Assembly: GCA_963575645.1 (NCBI GenBank)
Contig: OY754464.1
Span: forward strand, 48,164,192-48,228,191
Direction of reading: 5' to 3'
Length of the DNA: 64,000 bases
DNA from: Xanthostigma xanthostigma
Taxonomy: Eukaryota > Arthropoda > Insecta > Raphidioptera > Raphidiidae
Below are positions 53,740 to 64,000 of this stretch, piece after piece; the stretch's first letter is position 1; each line of letters begins with the position of its first letter. The notes beneath the pieces are model-generated. The model saw only the letters and a program-made list of their open reading frames with translations, did not search any database and was not told the DNA's origin. A program made the position numbers and the translations under genes.

Positions 53740-54870
53740 TTCCTTTTATATATTTAGAAGATAGGTACAAAAAATTATAAACAGAAAATGTGGTGAAAAT
53801 GAAATTGGCTCTAGGAATCTTTAATATTTTTCAATTGCGATTTTATTTATTTGTATTAATTGAGCTAACGTCTGTATAGTTCATTAAAAAAAAAAACAAC
53901 TCTTACAGTACGTGGATTTTGTAATCCGTTACTATATAGTACCTACACACTACTAGCTGACCCGGTGAAATTCGTACCGCCTAACAGTCAATGAATGTCG
54001 TGTTAACTTTTACCTAAACTTACTTAACGTAATAAAATGAATAAAAAATTTATTAAGTTCAATAGTTTGTTAGTTTCACCCGGATGCAATAGATAACGTA
54101 TATTTTGTGTTATTGCAAAATTCTGCAAAATTTATGGTAACCGTTTACTAAATTAACGCTTCCGATTTTGGCGAATTTTAAAACACAAAAACCACCCGTT
54201 ATCGTTATTTTAAGGAACTCCCCCGAAACACCTTCCCCTTTTCACTGCGAAAAAAAAACGCCATTTTTTCAGAATTTTTTTATATGAAAAAAAAAATGAT
54301 AAAAACAACTTTGAATCTGATCTGCAGTTTTTGTACAAATTCCAAATAAAAAAAGGTGAAAAAAGATTTAAGAACTTAAGTAATTCTAAAAATGGTTCAT
54401 GACCCAAAGGGTTAAAACTTTCAAGTAAAAAGTCATGTCTAGCTTGCGGCTTTTTTCACTTATAAATTCATATAAATATTCTTATACAGGTGCGACAGAA
54501 GAACCTGTCAGCTTTCATAAGATTTAGCTGTGTATTTATCTTTGGCTTATCTATGATTTTGCTGTTTTTTTTTTTAATTCATTTTTATTTTTCATTTTAG
54601 AATCTTCCGGAAAGAGTGTCAGCGTTGCTACATCTTTGAGATAAAGGTAAATAGCTAACAAGTTTTGTTTTCTAAGGAGTTGAGTTGATACTAAATGCTT
54701 TTCCTCACAGTTTACGTATATTTGACGCATTGGAATAATTAAAATGTTCCCTTAATGCACTTCCAAAAGGAGATGAGATAATAAATTAGTTTGTGTATCT
54801 AGATTGTAAAGCAATTATTTTATGAGCGATTGCGTCATTATGTTAAAACGAGCGACTAGTAAGTCTTAAG
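53740..54870. other. non-coding stretch
   Basis: Nothing is recognised apart from GACCCGGTGAAATTCGTACC at 53959, a fragment that looks like the inverse of a Helitron 3' end (compare 25622-25650). A-rich runs occur at 54245-54300. Confidence 0.4.
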
Positions 54871-55700
54871 TCACACGAGCCATAAAAGCAGTATATATTC
54901 GAGACACAAACTAGATTTTCTGCACGTACCTCCTATGAAATAGCTGATTTACACATCAAAATATATCTAACAGTTGTCATATTCTCTATGTGCGGCCATA
55001 TTGCATTAGATTTGAGTTGTTTATAAAAACTACGCCTTAATTTGTGTCGCAGAATGTAACTGACAGTCGCTTTTGAAAACGACTGTTAAGCTGGGAATAT
55101 CGCATTTTTTTGCTCATTTTACGCATTAGTGCAAAATGGTTTTTTTTTACTATCGCTACTCAGGCATGAAAAACAGTTATTTTATAGGAAATGTGCAAAA
55201 ATACTTTTAGCACCATTCAGTCCCCCAAGATCTTAAAAATGTGGAGGCATCCAAAAAATTGGTTTAAAAAAGTCTTTGTTTGTTGATGATCGTACCTAGA
55301 ACCCAATACTCATGGCGATATCACAATATCTGTCCAATGGGTAACTTTTAAAAACGGGTTAAAAACAGGAATTCTTTTTTTGCACTCCTTATAAAATAGA
55401 CGTTTTTCATGTCCGTATATAGAGATCGTAAAAGGACCCATTTACCACGAGTGCGTAAAGTAAAACAAAAAAGTGTGATCTAACCAATTCAACAGTGATT
55501 TTTTCATAAACGACCAAGTCATTTGCTATTCGATCCATATTAGACCTAAACATAAGTACCCAAATAGATGTAACCAAATAGATTGTTAGAACTGTAAAGA
55601 ATGTTGCAAACTGAAAGTTATGTGAAAACCAGCTATTTTATAGAGAGTACGTGCACAACATGTAGCATATATATCGAACGTAATGATATTGAAGCTTGTG
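54871..55700. repeat. dispersed repeat with AGCTATTTTATAG blocks
   Basis: Blocks near 54938, 55174, 55390 and 55629, in both orientations, are shared with 17120-18080. Each joins a 'TATTTTATAG' text to 'GTGCAAAAA' or its inverse. Non-coding. Confidence 0.55.
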
Positions 55701-56115
55701 TAACGCTGACCCTCGTTTTTAACATGTTGTCACTTACTCATTTAACAACATTATTTACGTTCTAGATACTATACCATTTTGCGGTAAGTACAATCCGATT
55801 TTTGATATCAAATAACAATAAAGACAAAAATAATAATTAAATATTACGGAAACTACCTGATTTTTAGCACGTTTTTATTAACTCGCTTTTCTGTATGTCG
55901 TCTTGTATGTCTGTCCAGGTGGAACTTTGTAATTGACTTTAAACTAACTTCCTGGTGAGATAGAGACTTGAAATTTTTAACATCTCAGAATTAGATGACA
56001 ATATAAGAAAATAAAGAATAATGAGAAAAGAAACAAAAAAAATTAAAATAGAATTTAATCGATACATATAATTCATTCTTAATAGTTTACCAGTGTAAGG
56101 CGCGAAGGAGCAGCC

Positions 56116-56189
56116 GGCCCATAAGCTCAGTTGGTTAGAAGGTCGTGCTAATAACGCGAAGGTCGCGGGTTCGTTCCCTCCATGAGCCA
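56116..56189 (+). pseudogene. tRNA-Ile(AAU) pseudogene
   Basis: The 74 bases follow the tRNA-Ile pattern: GGCCCAT acceptor, GCTCAGTTGGTTAGA D region, CTAATAA anticodon loop with AAT, GGTTCGTTCC B-box region and ATGAGCCA end. The acceptor stem has one mismatch (C4 with A), the D stem is broken by GAAG for GAGC, and the T stem by CCTCC for CCCGC. No run of T follows at a usual distance except ATTATATTTTT. Therefore I call it a pseudogene or a young SINE head and not a working gene. Confidence 0.8.
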
Positions 56190-56294
56190 TATTATATTTT
56201 TACGATGTATTTTTGTTTTTACCACGTTTTATTTAGATGACAATGCAAGAACATACTAAAAAAAATAATAAAATAAATTAAAAAAAAATTAATA

Positions 56295-57125
56295 TATCAC
56301 GTTTTTAAAACGAACTAAAAAGTATAAAATAGTTTTTTTAATAGGATTTGAAACGAAAAACGTGGGGCTTATGCGACAGTTATATGTATAAGAAGTGTAG
56401 AGAGTAGCTATCAATGAAAAAATCTATTTATGAGATAAAACGAATAATGCGCCCACGTTTTTCGTTTCAAATCCTACAAGTTAAAAAAATATTATACGCT
56501 TTATATTAACTTCACTTGTAAGTTTGTATGTATTTATGTTTGTATCTTTCATTTGGACTACAGCAAGTCGTTTATATAGCAGTATAATATGCCAACCCAG
56601 TAAGTACACTGGTAGCCGTGCGGTCTAAGGCACGGGTCTTCGCTGACGTCAACTCTCGGCATCACGAGTCGTGGTTCTAATCCCGTCCACGCCGAAAAAA
56701 AAATTGTTTATTTTTCGGCTAATTTTTGACAATAAATCGAACTAAAAAGTGGAAAATAAATATAGTTTAAAAAAAACTAAAAAACACGCTTTATATCAAA
56801 CTAAAAAGTGAAAAATAAATATATAGTTAAAAAAACTAAAAAACAGCTTTATATCGAACTAAAAAGTAAAAAATATTTTTTTTAAAATAAGCTTAAAAAG
56901 CGTGGGGCGCTTTGTTCCACATTTTCGTACATCGAGCGCCCACGCTTTTTAAGCTTATTTTAAAAAAAATATTTTTACTTTTTAGTTCGATATAAAGCGT
57001 GTTTTTTTAGTTTTTTTTAACTATATATTTATTTTTCACTTTTTAGTTTGATATAAAGCGTGTTTTTTAGTTTTTTTTGAAACTATATTTTTTATACTTT
57101 TAGTTCGTTTTAAAAACGTGGTATT
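56295..57125. mobile_element. compound foldback family with tRNA-like insert
   Basis: Outer ends CACGTTTTTAAAACGAACTA (56298) and the inverse ending 57121 enclose a hairpin at 56342-56478 (AGGATTTGAAACGAAAAACG and inverse), a tRNA-like block (56611-56695) and a long hairpin at 56730-57075. The hairpin top is GCGTGGGGCGCT, 23-base loop, AGCGCCCACGC. Arms are made of about 65-bp tandem pieces around AACTAAAAAGTGAAAAATAA. The 31289-31573 element is a shorter copy. Confidence 0.8.
56611..56695 (+). repeat. tRNA-Leu-like SINE head
   Basis: GGTAGCCGTGCGGTCTAAGG resembles the A-box half of tRNA-Leu, and GTGGTTCTAATCCCG the B box. Its length of 85 bases fits a tRNA with a long variable arm. Acceptor ends do not pair, so it is not a functional tRNA. 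Confidence 0.65.
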
Positions 57126-57565
57126 TAAATTTTTTTTTGTATTTTAATTTGATGACATTTTCCAGTCTGACTTCTTCATTTTGTCTCTGTATCAAAATAG
57201 TAAGTAACTATACTTTTGAGATCAGAGCACACGAAGCGAATATAATGAAATTTTCGTAAAAAATAAGGTATCAAGACTTGTTCTATTTCCACACGTTTTT
57301 AAGTCACGTTAAACTACAAATTATAAGTCAACGCTCTGGAAAAATACCGTTTTCTTTGCAAGCTTCTATATTTCAAGCACATATCCTCGACAGCCCATAT
57401 TGTAAGATACGTGCGCAATATGTTTATGCCCTTGCAAGATAAATACGCAAGTATATCTATCCGCTTTTTCAACCGACGTTCCTGTAAATTTCATTTAAAA
57501 TTCTATATAAAAATATACCTCTGTTCCATAAAAATGTTTTTTCAATTATTATTTGTTGCTTTAGA

Positions 57566-57660
57566 CCAGGGCTTCCCAAATTCTTTTTGTCGAGGAATGC
57601 CTGTACGATTTTTCAAAGATCTCGAAACTCACACAATAGCTATATTTTATCCATCCCCTA
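57566..57660 (+). repeat. hAT-like terminus fragment
   Basis: ACCAGGGCTTCCCAAATTC resembles the CAGGGGTCCCCAAAC ends of hAT elements. A similar start is at 63777. No matching second end was found. Confidence 0.4.
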
Positions 57661-57796
57661 CCCTCATTTTAATACAAAATTGTGTTACGTTTAACCGGTG
57701 TTGGAAACATCAATCTCGAAGTTTCTCGATTTACCACGATCGTTGCTATTTAATATAATATAATAAAAATAGAACTGTAAATCAATCAGTTACGAT

Positions 57797-57866
57797 AGGT
57801 AGCTGAATGGATATAGCGTCGTACACAGAAGGTTGCTATTTCGATTCCGGTCGTCACCAGTATTAC
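57797..57866 (+). repeat. tRNA-like block
   Basis: GGTAGCTGAATGGATATAGC (A-box side) and ATTTCGATTCCGG (B-box side) lie about 34 bases apart. Stems are incomplete. Likely a SINE head or tRNA pseudogene. Confidence 0.55.
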
Positions 57867-58292
57867 CTATTTTTATTTCTTTTACAATTATTCCGTATTT
57901 CATTTGATATTTATTTGCTTTTACAAATTTATTATGTTTTTTACAAGTACAATAATGATTGGTATGAATAAATTCTCGTGATTGATGCTCGGGCTAAACA
58001 TAAATCAAAATTTGTTTTAGCAACATACACTTTATTATGGTCAGAGAATTTTAAAAATCATCAAAATAAATTGACAGTTTTTATAAAATTAAATAAAAAT
58101 ATAAATTATGTAACAAATACGCTTCGTTCTCACTGAACGAAAATCTGTTTTTTTCTGAAGACACATTTTGAATCGCCAATTGTTTCTACACAAAAAAATG
58201 TAAGTACTTCTGGTCAAAACTTTGAACGTGAACCGTTTTAGAGAAAACGACATTTTATGATGAAAAACATGAAAAAAGTTTTGTTCTTTATA
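57867..58292. other. non-coding stretch
   Basis: AT-rich; nothing recognised. Confidence 0.4.
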
Positions 58293-59107
58293 AAAACATT
58301 GGTTTTTGGTCTAGTCGTCTGCTTTATAGCCTAGTCAAGAACTGTAATTACTGAGAAAAATAGATTCAAGTCTCCTAAAAATATGAGTAATAGCTTATTC
58401 GATTTGGAAAAATATTCCGAGAAAGGCATTTTTTTTATTTTTTTTCGCCGACAAAAATTCTATATTGTTATTAACAAAAAATGAAAAGACAGAAAAGGCC
58501 CCACATATTTTTAGAAATTACTCAAAAACTATAAGAGATAGCGGAAATTGAAAAAAAAGACTCATCAACAACAAAAAATAATGGGCCTATAATTTTTTTT
58601 TGCTTAATGGAGCCCTTTTTACATACATTATTTACTTAACAAGATCACGTCATTTAACAGAAAATTTAAAAAATCAGCATTTTTTCAATATCTTATTAAC
58701 TTTAAAAAATTATAATAAACAAAGTAAACATTTTTTAAAAACTTTTATAACGTGATCTTGTCAACTATGCATATATTTAAAAAGGGCTCCACGAAGCAAA
58801 AAATTTATCAACTACTTATTTACATTTTGTTTTGTTTAAGAATCTTTTTTTCAATTTCCGCTATCGCTTATAGTTTTTGAGGAATTGCCAAAAATCTGAG
58901 GTGCCTTTTTTGTCTTTTCGTTTTTTTGTTAATAACTTTAGCAATTTTTGTCGACGAAAAAAATAAAAAAACGATTTTTAGGAATATTTTTCCGAATCGA
59001 ATAAACTAAATTGCTCATATTTTTAGGAGACAAATCTATTTTTCTCAATAATCACAGTTCTTGACTAGGCTATAAAGCAGACGACTAGACTAAAAACAAA
59101 TGTTTTT
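58293..59107. mobile_element. foldback element with about 355-bp arms
   Basis: The arms 58293-58651 and 58750-59107 are reverse complements with many small differences. Landmarks are GTCTAGTCGTCTGCTTTATA at the left end and the inverse at the right, and AAGATCACGT at the inner ends. A half copy is at 16690-16945. Confidence 0.8.
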
Positions 59108-60547
59108 CTGAAAATAATACTTAATCAATTACATCTGGAGAAAAGATTTCATTTATTTTAAAGTAAGATCTTTACCAAGTACTTACAGTATTATTGAAAA
59201 AAGGTAACATGCCCTTAAAAAATAGCAAGTATTAATGGGGTGTGTACCAAAGCTGAGTTTTGTATCACAAACGGTTTCTGAGATATTGTCAAAAAACAAA
59301 AAAAAATCCTTTTTTTGACAACCTAGTTTTCAAAAATGGTACCTTCTCAGACCTATACTAATAGGAACGTTTTTTCTTAATATTAGCCAAGGAATCACAA
59401 TCATTAGTTTTCGACACATGTTTTGAACTATATACTGTGTTCCGCTTGGCGAGAAAAACTAAATATAATTTATGGTGGAAATAACGGAGCAGTTTTGGGA
59501 ATTTCGGCAAATAAGGAACTGATTATGAAAACTAGATCCTTATAAAAAATATTGCATTGTCTTCGAAAGTCGGAACTAGGCAGCTAATTATATAATATGA
59601 TGTGTGCAAAGTTTCAAGTCGATCGGATGTTATGTGAAAGTGGGTCAAACTTGCATTACAAGACTAATTAAAACTAACGAGCCAATTAATAATTAATATT
59701 AATTATGATTAATTTTTAGAAACTAACTTTTATTAAATGTACCGGGGAAAAATGAAGTTCATAAATATAAAAGCTTTTTGATAGTTTATTACATCCACAA
59801 CCCACGACTCTATAATTAAATATTGTTAAGTTAATAAAAACTTGTTTAAAAAAATATTTATTATATTATGTGTAATTTTTCGTCAATAATTATATAACTA
59901 CTAAATAATTAGTTACGCTGTGACTATCTGGGGTGGCGTCTATAAATCAATATTAGAAGTACTAATAGGGGTCCCTTTAGATGACACGTAGTTTTGTACC
60001 TCAAATGAATAACCATTTTAATATTTTTGGAAAAATTTTAAATACCAACAGGTTACCGTCAGGACTCAAACCAGAATTTACCAATTTCACGTTGGTTGAT
60101 TTATCAATTAATCTACAGTAACCGATGGACATCGGTGATTTGAACTTTTATAAATGGTATTTACGGTATTAAATGGTATTTACCGCATCAAACGAGTCAA
60201 AAAGACATAATAACCATAAGCGTTACAACTTTTTAAATAAAATTTTATCGAAAACCGTTAGTCTTTAAAAAAAAAGTAATACTGTGATTTTTGTAGGCAA
60301 TTTTATAAACTACAAATTTGATAACCACTATTTTTTCATAAAAGTCACTGTTAACGAGATTTTTGCGAAAAACCGTTTTTTGTGACCTTTTATTCCGCGT
60401 AACATATTTAGCGGCACATCTATCCGTGGAGACTTTTGGTATATTGTTGAAAACCACGAAAGGAAGGTTTATGCAAAAGTCCAGATTTCCTCTAATTTTT
60501 CTATTCTGAAATGTCTCTATTCCCTGTTAGCTTAAGCAACGAATAAT
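59108..60547. other. non-coding stretch with element fragments
   Basis: Bases 59800-59890 resemble 17600-17660. A minus-strand frame at 60245-60457 has no known domain. No gene. Confidence 0.4.
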
Positions 60548-61715
60548 TCTAGATGGAAAAGTCGAAAGCAGAACATTTGACTTAGGAACTTTGTTTGGAC
60601 TAGTTAGGAGATAAACATACTAAAAGTCCTTACCCCTCCGAGGTACGCCCGAAGGGGGGGAGCACAAAGAAGGTCCCGTTTTTTGGTATTTTGCTTTCAT
60701 CTCGAAAACGGTACGTCGTACGAAATTTTGTTGGAATACATAATGAAAGCTGATAAAATTCTCTACAACTTTAGTTTTCACACTTTTTATCTATCTCCAA
60801 TCTTTGCCTAGCTATGAGCTCCGAAAAATGGTCGATTTTCAAAAATGTGTTAAATTCTCTGTAGCACATTGTAACAATACGAATTTGTCAAAATCATTTC
60901 GTATCGCTCATCCACACTATTAAAAACACCCACACACTATTAAAAAATAACATAAGCTGGGAGTACCTCCACACAGGGCCCTCTTTCCCACTGGGCACTC
61001 TGGCACGTGCCCAGGGCCCCGCGATCGATAGGGACCCCCTAGTTTGATGGTATACTAAGTACCTAAACTGTTTTAAACAAAAATCATCAGTGAACTATTT
61101 TTCATATACTTATTTTTTTGTGTCCTTCATGTTAAAATTGGGAACGTGATCCTTTTAAATATATGCATTTTATATCACATTCCTCGACTTAGAATCTAGA
61201 ACCTTGTTTATCTATTTTCTTTGTCTATTCTAACAAAATAGTGCTCTGTTAAGGTCATAGGGGCCCCATAATCCTAATGTGCCCAGGGCCTTCAATAGGT
61301 TAAAGCTTATGTTATTTTTTAATAGTGTGTGGGTGTTTTTAATAGTGTGGATGAGCGATACGAAATGATTTTGACAAATTCGTATTGTTACAATGTGCTA
61401 CAGAGAATTTAACACATTTTTGAAAATCGACCATTTTTTCGGAGCTCATAGCTAGGCAAAGATTGGAGATAGATAAAAAGTGTGAAAGCTAAAATTGTAG
61501 AGAATTTTATCAGATTTCATTATGTATTACAACAAAATTTCGTACGACGTACCGTTTTCGAGAAGAAAGCCAAAAACCAAAAAACGGGACCTTCTTTGTG
61601 CTCCCCCCCTTCGGGCGTACCTCAGAGAGGCAAGGACTTTTAGTATGTTTATCTCCTAACTAGTCCAAACAAAGTTCCTAAGTCAAATGTTCTGCTTTCG
61701 ACTTTTCCATCTAGA
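60548..61715. mobile_element. large foldback element with 411-bp arms
   Basis: The arms 60548-60958 and 61304-61715 are reverse complements at clearly more than 90 percent identity; ends are TCTAGATGGAAAAGTCG and inverse. The 345-bp centre (60959-61303) is a different text that includes GTGCCCAGGGCCCCGCGATC and, later, GTGCCCAGGGCC again; these resemble hAT-like element ends. No coding frame. No target duplication could be defined. Confidence 0.9.
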
Positions 61716-62459
61716 TGCCCCTTATGAGCACTCATTGACTAAACTATGTGTTATAATAAATAGTATTGCGTTTCGATATTTTATATTTCGCGCGTATTTA
61801 TTGCATATTTGTTTAATTAATATTTATTATTCAGCAAAAATTTGGAAAGAAAGAACTATTTAGAGTTGAATAAGTTGCAACAAATTCGATTACAAAAAAT
61901 ATTATTTGAACTAAATATAAGTTACATATTAGTCAATTGTATAGTTTGCAGCAATAGTTGCAATTCATTTGTTGTTAGATTTGACATTTATTTTGTTAAA
62001 TACATATTTTTTTACGCCACAACAAACAGTTTTTTTAGAACACATATTATTGTGCATATATTATGTATTCATATTAACCATTTGTAGAGCTTATATATCT
62101 GTCTGATGGTATTAGATATTGCTTTTTAACAAAGTCACCTCGAATAGCACGACGCAGCATTCGTTAAGCTTCATAAGCGGAACGTTTTATTTTGCTGTAA
62201 TCCGAATCATTATACGATAAACTGTCCAATGACAATGGGCTTACATTTTATAAAGTACCCACATATTATTTACCTTCCGTCTGTCAACCTGATGTTTTTT
62301 TAAATTTCATTTACAATTTAAATCATTTTTGTCTTTAGAATTTATCAATAAGGCATTTTACACTATAAGAAATTAATTAAGAAATTATGAAAGCACGAAT
62401 TACGATCGTCTGTCCTCTGAGAAACTCAAACATAATGGTTTTTATTAATACAATTTAAG
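61716..62459. other. non-coding stretch
   Basis: An 81-codon frame at 61842-62087 shows no domain. Otherwise AT-rich. Confidence 0.4.
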
Positions 62460-63290
62460 ACTCTTTTTACCATTCCAACCCACAAGTGGGGAATGGTACT
62501 AGTTTAGGTCGAAATTCAAAATTGTACAATATTTTTTCGTTTTGAGATTTCCGAATCCAAAAAAACATATTTTGGAAAAACTACTGTTTGTTAGTCTGTT
62601 TGTCTGTGAGCACGATACAGGTCAAACGGATGAACGGATTGAAACCAAATTTTAGGATGATGTTTGATATGCAAATATGAAGAGCTCTATTATTTTTGGG
62701 GAAAATTGGAGCATCCGCGAAGAGATATATGCTATAACGGTCTTTTTTAGATACTCGTAATAACGGTATACTTTTTATAACGGCGTAGTATACTATTTAT
62801 TTTTTCAATATTTTGTTTAAAATGTTTTTGACGTGATAACGTCTTATAAATTGATGAAACACCGGCTGCACGCACGAAAAAGTGTCACGTTCCGCCTGAG
62901 CCTGAGCGTGCAAGCGAGAGCGCGGTATAAGCGATAGAGAGGCACGATCGGCCCAAGCGTCGGCTTGTACGCATTTCTCTCTCTTCTCGCGTGACGTCAG
63001 AGAGAGTTCATCAATGTTTCTTTATGACGTTATCACGTAAAACTATCGTCCGTAAACCGACTTTACAGACAACCAATTTTTTTCTAACTTTTAAAGTTTC
63101 GAAAAAACTTTGAATATAAATTAGCTGATCTGTTGTTTTGTAGATCTGTCAGAAATAAACTAGTTCAGCATGCTTTGATTAATTTTTACATAACGTGGAA
63201 CATATTATGTAGGTAACCATGGCAACGAATAGCAAATATCATATTGAATACTAGCCATTACCCGCGTCACCATACGCGATATCTTTAGTA
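62460..63290 (+). repeat. repeat family R, copy split by the ACGTGATAACGTC element
   Basis: Halves 62460-62820 and 63085-63290 match 22390-22985. The insert at 62823-63060 has the ends described for 1164-1842 and a GC-richer centre (GCGAGAGCGCGG). Confidence 0.7.
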
Positions 63291-63296
63291 TACAAT

Positions 63297-63639
63297 AGTC
63301 AGAGTGCCCGTCGACAAAAATTTTACTGTCTGACACCTCGAATATGTCGAACATATTCGAGGTGTCAGACATTTTAAATGGTTCATGTTATTTGTCAGAG
63401 AACATTATTATAGTGTTTTGGTTGTAGTTTTTAAGCTATCCAATTAAAAAAACAAACAGTATCTATAAATTTTTACATGTCGTCAAAACGACATCTTTCG
63501 GAAAATTTAGAGGGAAAACGCCCCAAAATCAAGAAATGTCATAGAGGAAATAGGTGTCAGACTAGGCCTATAAATGAAGCCATATACAAAGTTTGGGGAG
63601 AGTATGTGTCAGTAAAATTTTTGCCGACGGGCACTGACT
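63297..63639. mobile_element. 343-bp MITE, ACAAT target duplication
   Basis: The ends AGTCAG...TGCCCGTCGACAAAAA and the inverse of TTTTTGCCGACGGGCACTGA plus CT match over about 30 bases. ACAAT flanks both sides (63292-63296 and 63640-63644). A palindrome at 63329-63373 (TGTCTGACACCTCGAATATG and inverse) sits near the left end. A frame starting at 63477 crosses the right end and is not an element gene I know. Confidence 0.75.
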
Positions 63640-63644
63640 ACAAT

Positions 63645-64000
63645 AGGATGCTCCCAAAATCTCCTATGTTTTTTTTATTGTTTCTGCAAAATAAATGCCA
63701 ATAAATGAGCACAGTCGCAACGTCTACATCGTCCATCGTTTTACAGCAAACTGAACACAAAACCGCTTGCTTTAACCCAGAGGTCCCCAAACTTTTTTGT
63801 CTCGTAGACCACTTGCCATGTTTTTCGGTCTTGTGTAGACCCCCTGCTTATCTGAGATTGATTTTTTGCAAATTCATTAATTTCAAATGTATTTTCTGAC
63901 AACCGGTATAGTGCTACTCACTTTGAACGATTTAAATTTATAACGGTAGTGAAATGTAGTGTGAAATGTTTAGTTTTATACATTTATTAATTAAATTCAA
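63645..64000. other. non-coding end of window with hAT-like terminus
   Basis: CCAGAGGTCCCCAAACTTTT at 63778 is the type of end seen in hAT elements. The matching end would be outside the window. No gene is supported. Confidence 0.4.

Noticed and set aside
56116..56189. Functional tRNA-Ile gene
   Set aside because: D, T and acceptor stems carry disabling mismatches.

Overview
The window is AT-rich eukaryotic nuclear DNA, almost certainly from an arthropod and most likely an insect. The evidence is the mix of mobile elements: a mag-like Ty3/gypsy retrotransposon, Helitrons ending in CTAG, PIF/Harbinger elements with MADF-type reading frames, Jockey/CR1-like and L1/Tx1-like LINE remains, tRNA-headed SINE sequence and many foldback MITEs. 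No sequence identifies the species. I found no convincing host protein-coding gene, so this is an intergenic or intronic region built of layered transposon insertions.

Layout. 1-9.4 kb: old repeats, two foldback elements (4.15-4.60 and 5.12-5.78 kb), a LINE tail (3.75 kb), a fragment of Helitron helicase on the minus strand (6.8-7.1 kb) and a Helitron 3' end (8.59 kb). 9.41-13.97 kb: one intact LTR retrotransposon with identical 145-bp LTRs, a 5-bp target duplication, a tRNA-Ser primer site and one uninterrupted 1329-codon gag-pol frame; this is the only clearly functional-looking gene. 14-20 kb: Helitron and foldback fragments. 20.06-21.37 kb: nested Harbinger elements with a MADF fragment and a transposase fragment, inserted in a degenerate CCTAACCTAA-containing array. 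22.4-27.7 kb: repeat R, a precisely bounded Helitron inside it, then a decayed L1/Tx1-like LINE on the minus strand. 28-38 kb: mostly non-coding, with a three-unit degenerate tandem repeat, several foldbacks, SINE-like heads and a MITE.

37.7-38.7 kb: two LINE C-terminal fragments. 39.3-47.1 kb: a second copy of R interrupted by an 847-bp element, here called U, and a nest in which one U has inserted in reverse into another. 47.1-50.4 kb: palindrome and repeats. 50.5-53.7 kb: two Helitrons placed head to tail and a rearranged minus-strand relative. 54.8-64 kb: tRNA pseudogene, tRNA-headed foldback family, and large foldbacks at 58.3-59.1 and 60.5-61.7 kb.

The parts act together only as genome parasites. 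An autonomous Helitron source is suggested by the helicase relic, non-autonomous Helitrons share one 3' hairpin design, and several insertions can be proven inside this window because another copy of the target repeat shows the empty site (Helitron at 24.8 kb, U at 39.8 kb, Harbinger at 20.06 kb). The least explained item is U: no long terminal inverted repeats, a 29-bp palindrome at one end, 3-bp AAT/ATT target duplications and a tRNA-like promoter inside.
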